This document shows positions 5,040 to 5,090 of a stretch of 5,090 nucleotides of DNA, piece after piece. Made by a program: the position numbers and the translations under genes. Under the pieces are notes generated by a model. It was not told where the DNA came from, made no database searches, and saw nothing but the letters and a program-made list of their open reading frames with translations. Positions within the stretch are counted from its first letter, which is position 1. Every line of letters starts with the position of its first letter. This DNA is from an uncultured Clostridia bacterium (GTDB lineage Bacteria; Bacillota; Clostridia; Oscillospirales; Ruminococcaceae): the NCBI GenBank assembly GCA_946535685.1, contig CAMNDR010000107.1, positions 1 through 5,090 of the forward strand, written 5' to 3'.

Positions 5040-5090
5040 GGCAACACCGCACAAAGCCCGCCTGGCGGCTTGGCGGCACATCTGCTTGCA
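5040..5090. other. GC-rich intergenic tail after recO, possible repeat end
   Basis: The last 51 bases hold no gene start. They contain CCGCC (5058-5062), which can pair with GGCGG at 5072-5076, and a tandem TGGCGGC (5063-5069 and 5071-5077). No T-run follows, so a terminator cannot be called. The composition and the short tandem suggest the start of a dispersed intergenic repeat or small element that continues outside the window; this is a guess. Confidence 0.3.

Overview
The window is ordinary chromosomal DNA from a Gram-positive anaerobe of the class Clostridia. A Ruminococcus or other Oscillospiraceae-like genome is most likely. This is inferred from the phoH-ybeY-era-yqzL-recO gene order, strong AGGAGG-type ribosome binding sites, perfect sigma-A promoters, a moderately high GC content, and a Firmicutes-type infC leader with an attenuator. 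There is no phage, CRISPR or tRNA/rRNA gene.

Left part (1-919, minus strand): the translation operon infC-rpmI runs out of the left edge, and rplT (L20) would be expected next, outside the window. It has a perfect consensus promoter (TTGACA, 17 nt, TATAAT) at 891-919. A ~180-nt leader follows, with a textbook intrinsic terminator and a long-range helix that excludes it. This is the layout of an L20-controlled attenuation leader. infC appears to start at an AUA codon (701-699) behind the Shine-Dalgarno sequence GGGGGUG. That fits the rule that IF3 genes use rare start codons discriminated against by IF3 itself.

Centre (920-3561, plus strand): a second, divergent perfect promoter (1002-1030) drives a ~140-nt structured leader and then phoH, ybeY and era. 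These three genes are translationally coupled (TAATG and ATGA junctions). They cover RNA and ribosome maturation: a PhoH-type ATPase, the YbeY endoribonuclease, and the Era GTPase with its KH domain.

Right part (3562-5090): after a weak hairpin comes a Uma2/DUF820-family gene, an accessory PD-(D/E)XK-like protein inside an otherwise conserved housekeeping cluster. Next is a 46-codon gene, easy to miss, that looks like YqzL. It overlaps recO, and its codons contain the recO ribosome binding site. RecO (recombination mediator, zinc finger) follows. The last 51 bases are a GC-rich intergenic tail that may be the end of a dispersed repeat.

Compared with the Bacillus subtilis order (phoH-pgpH-ybeY-dgkA-cdd-era-yqzL-recO), pgpH, dgkA and cdd are absent and the Uma2 gene is added. 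Nothing here is clearly a new system. The parts most worth a second look are the infC leader with its AUA start, the structured phoH leader, the Uma2 insertion, and the hairpin over the yqzL ribosome binding site.
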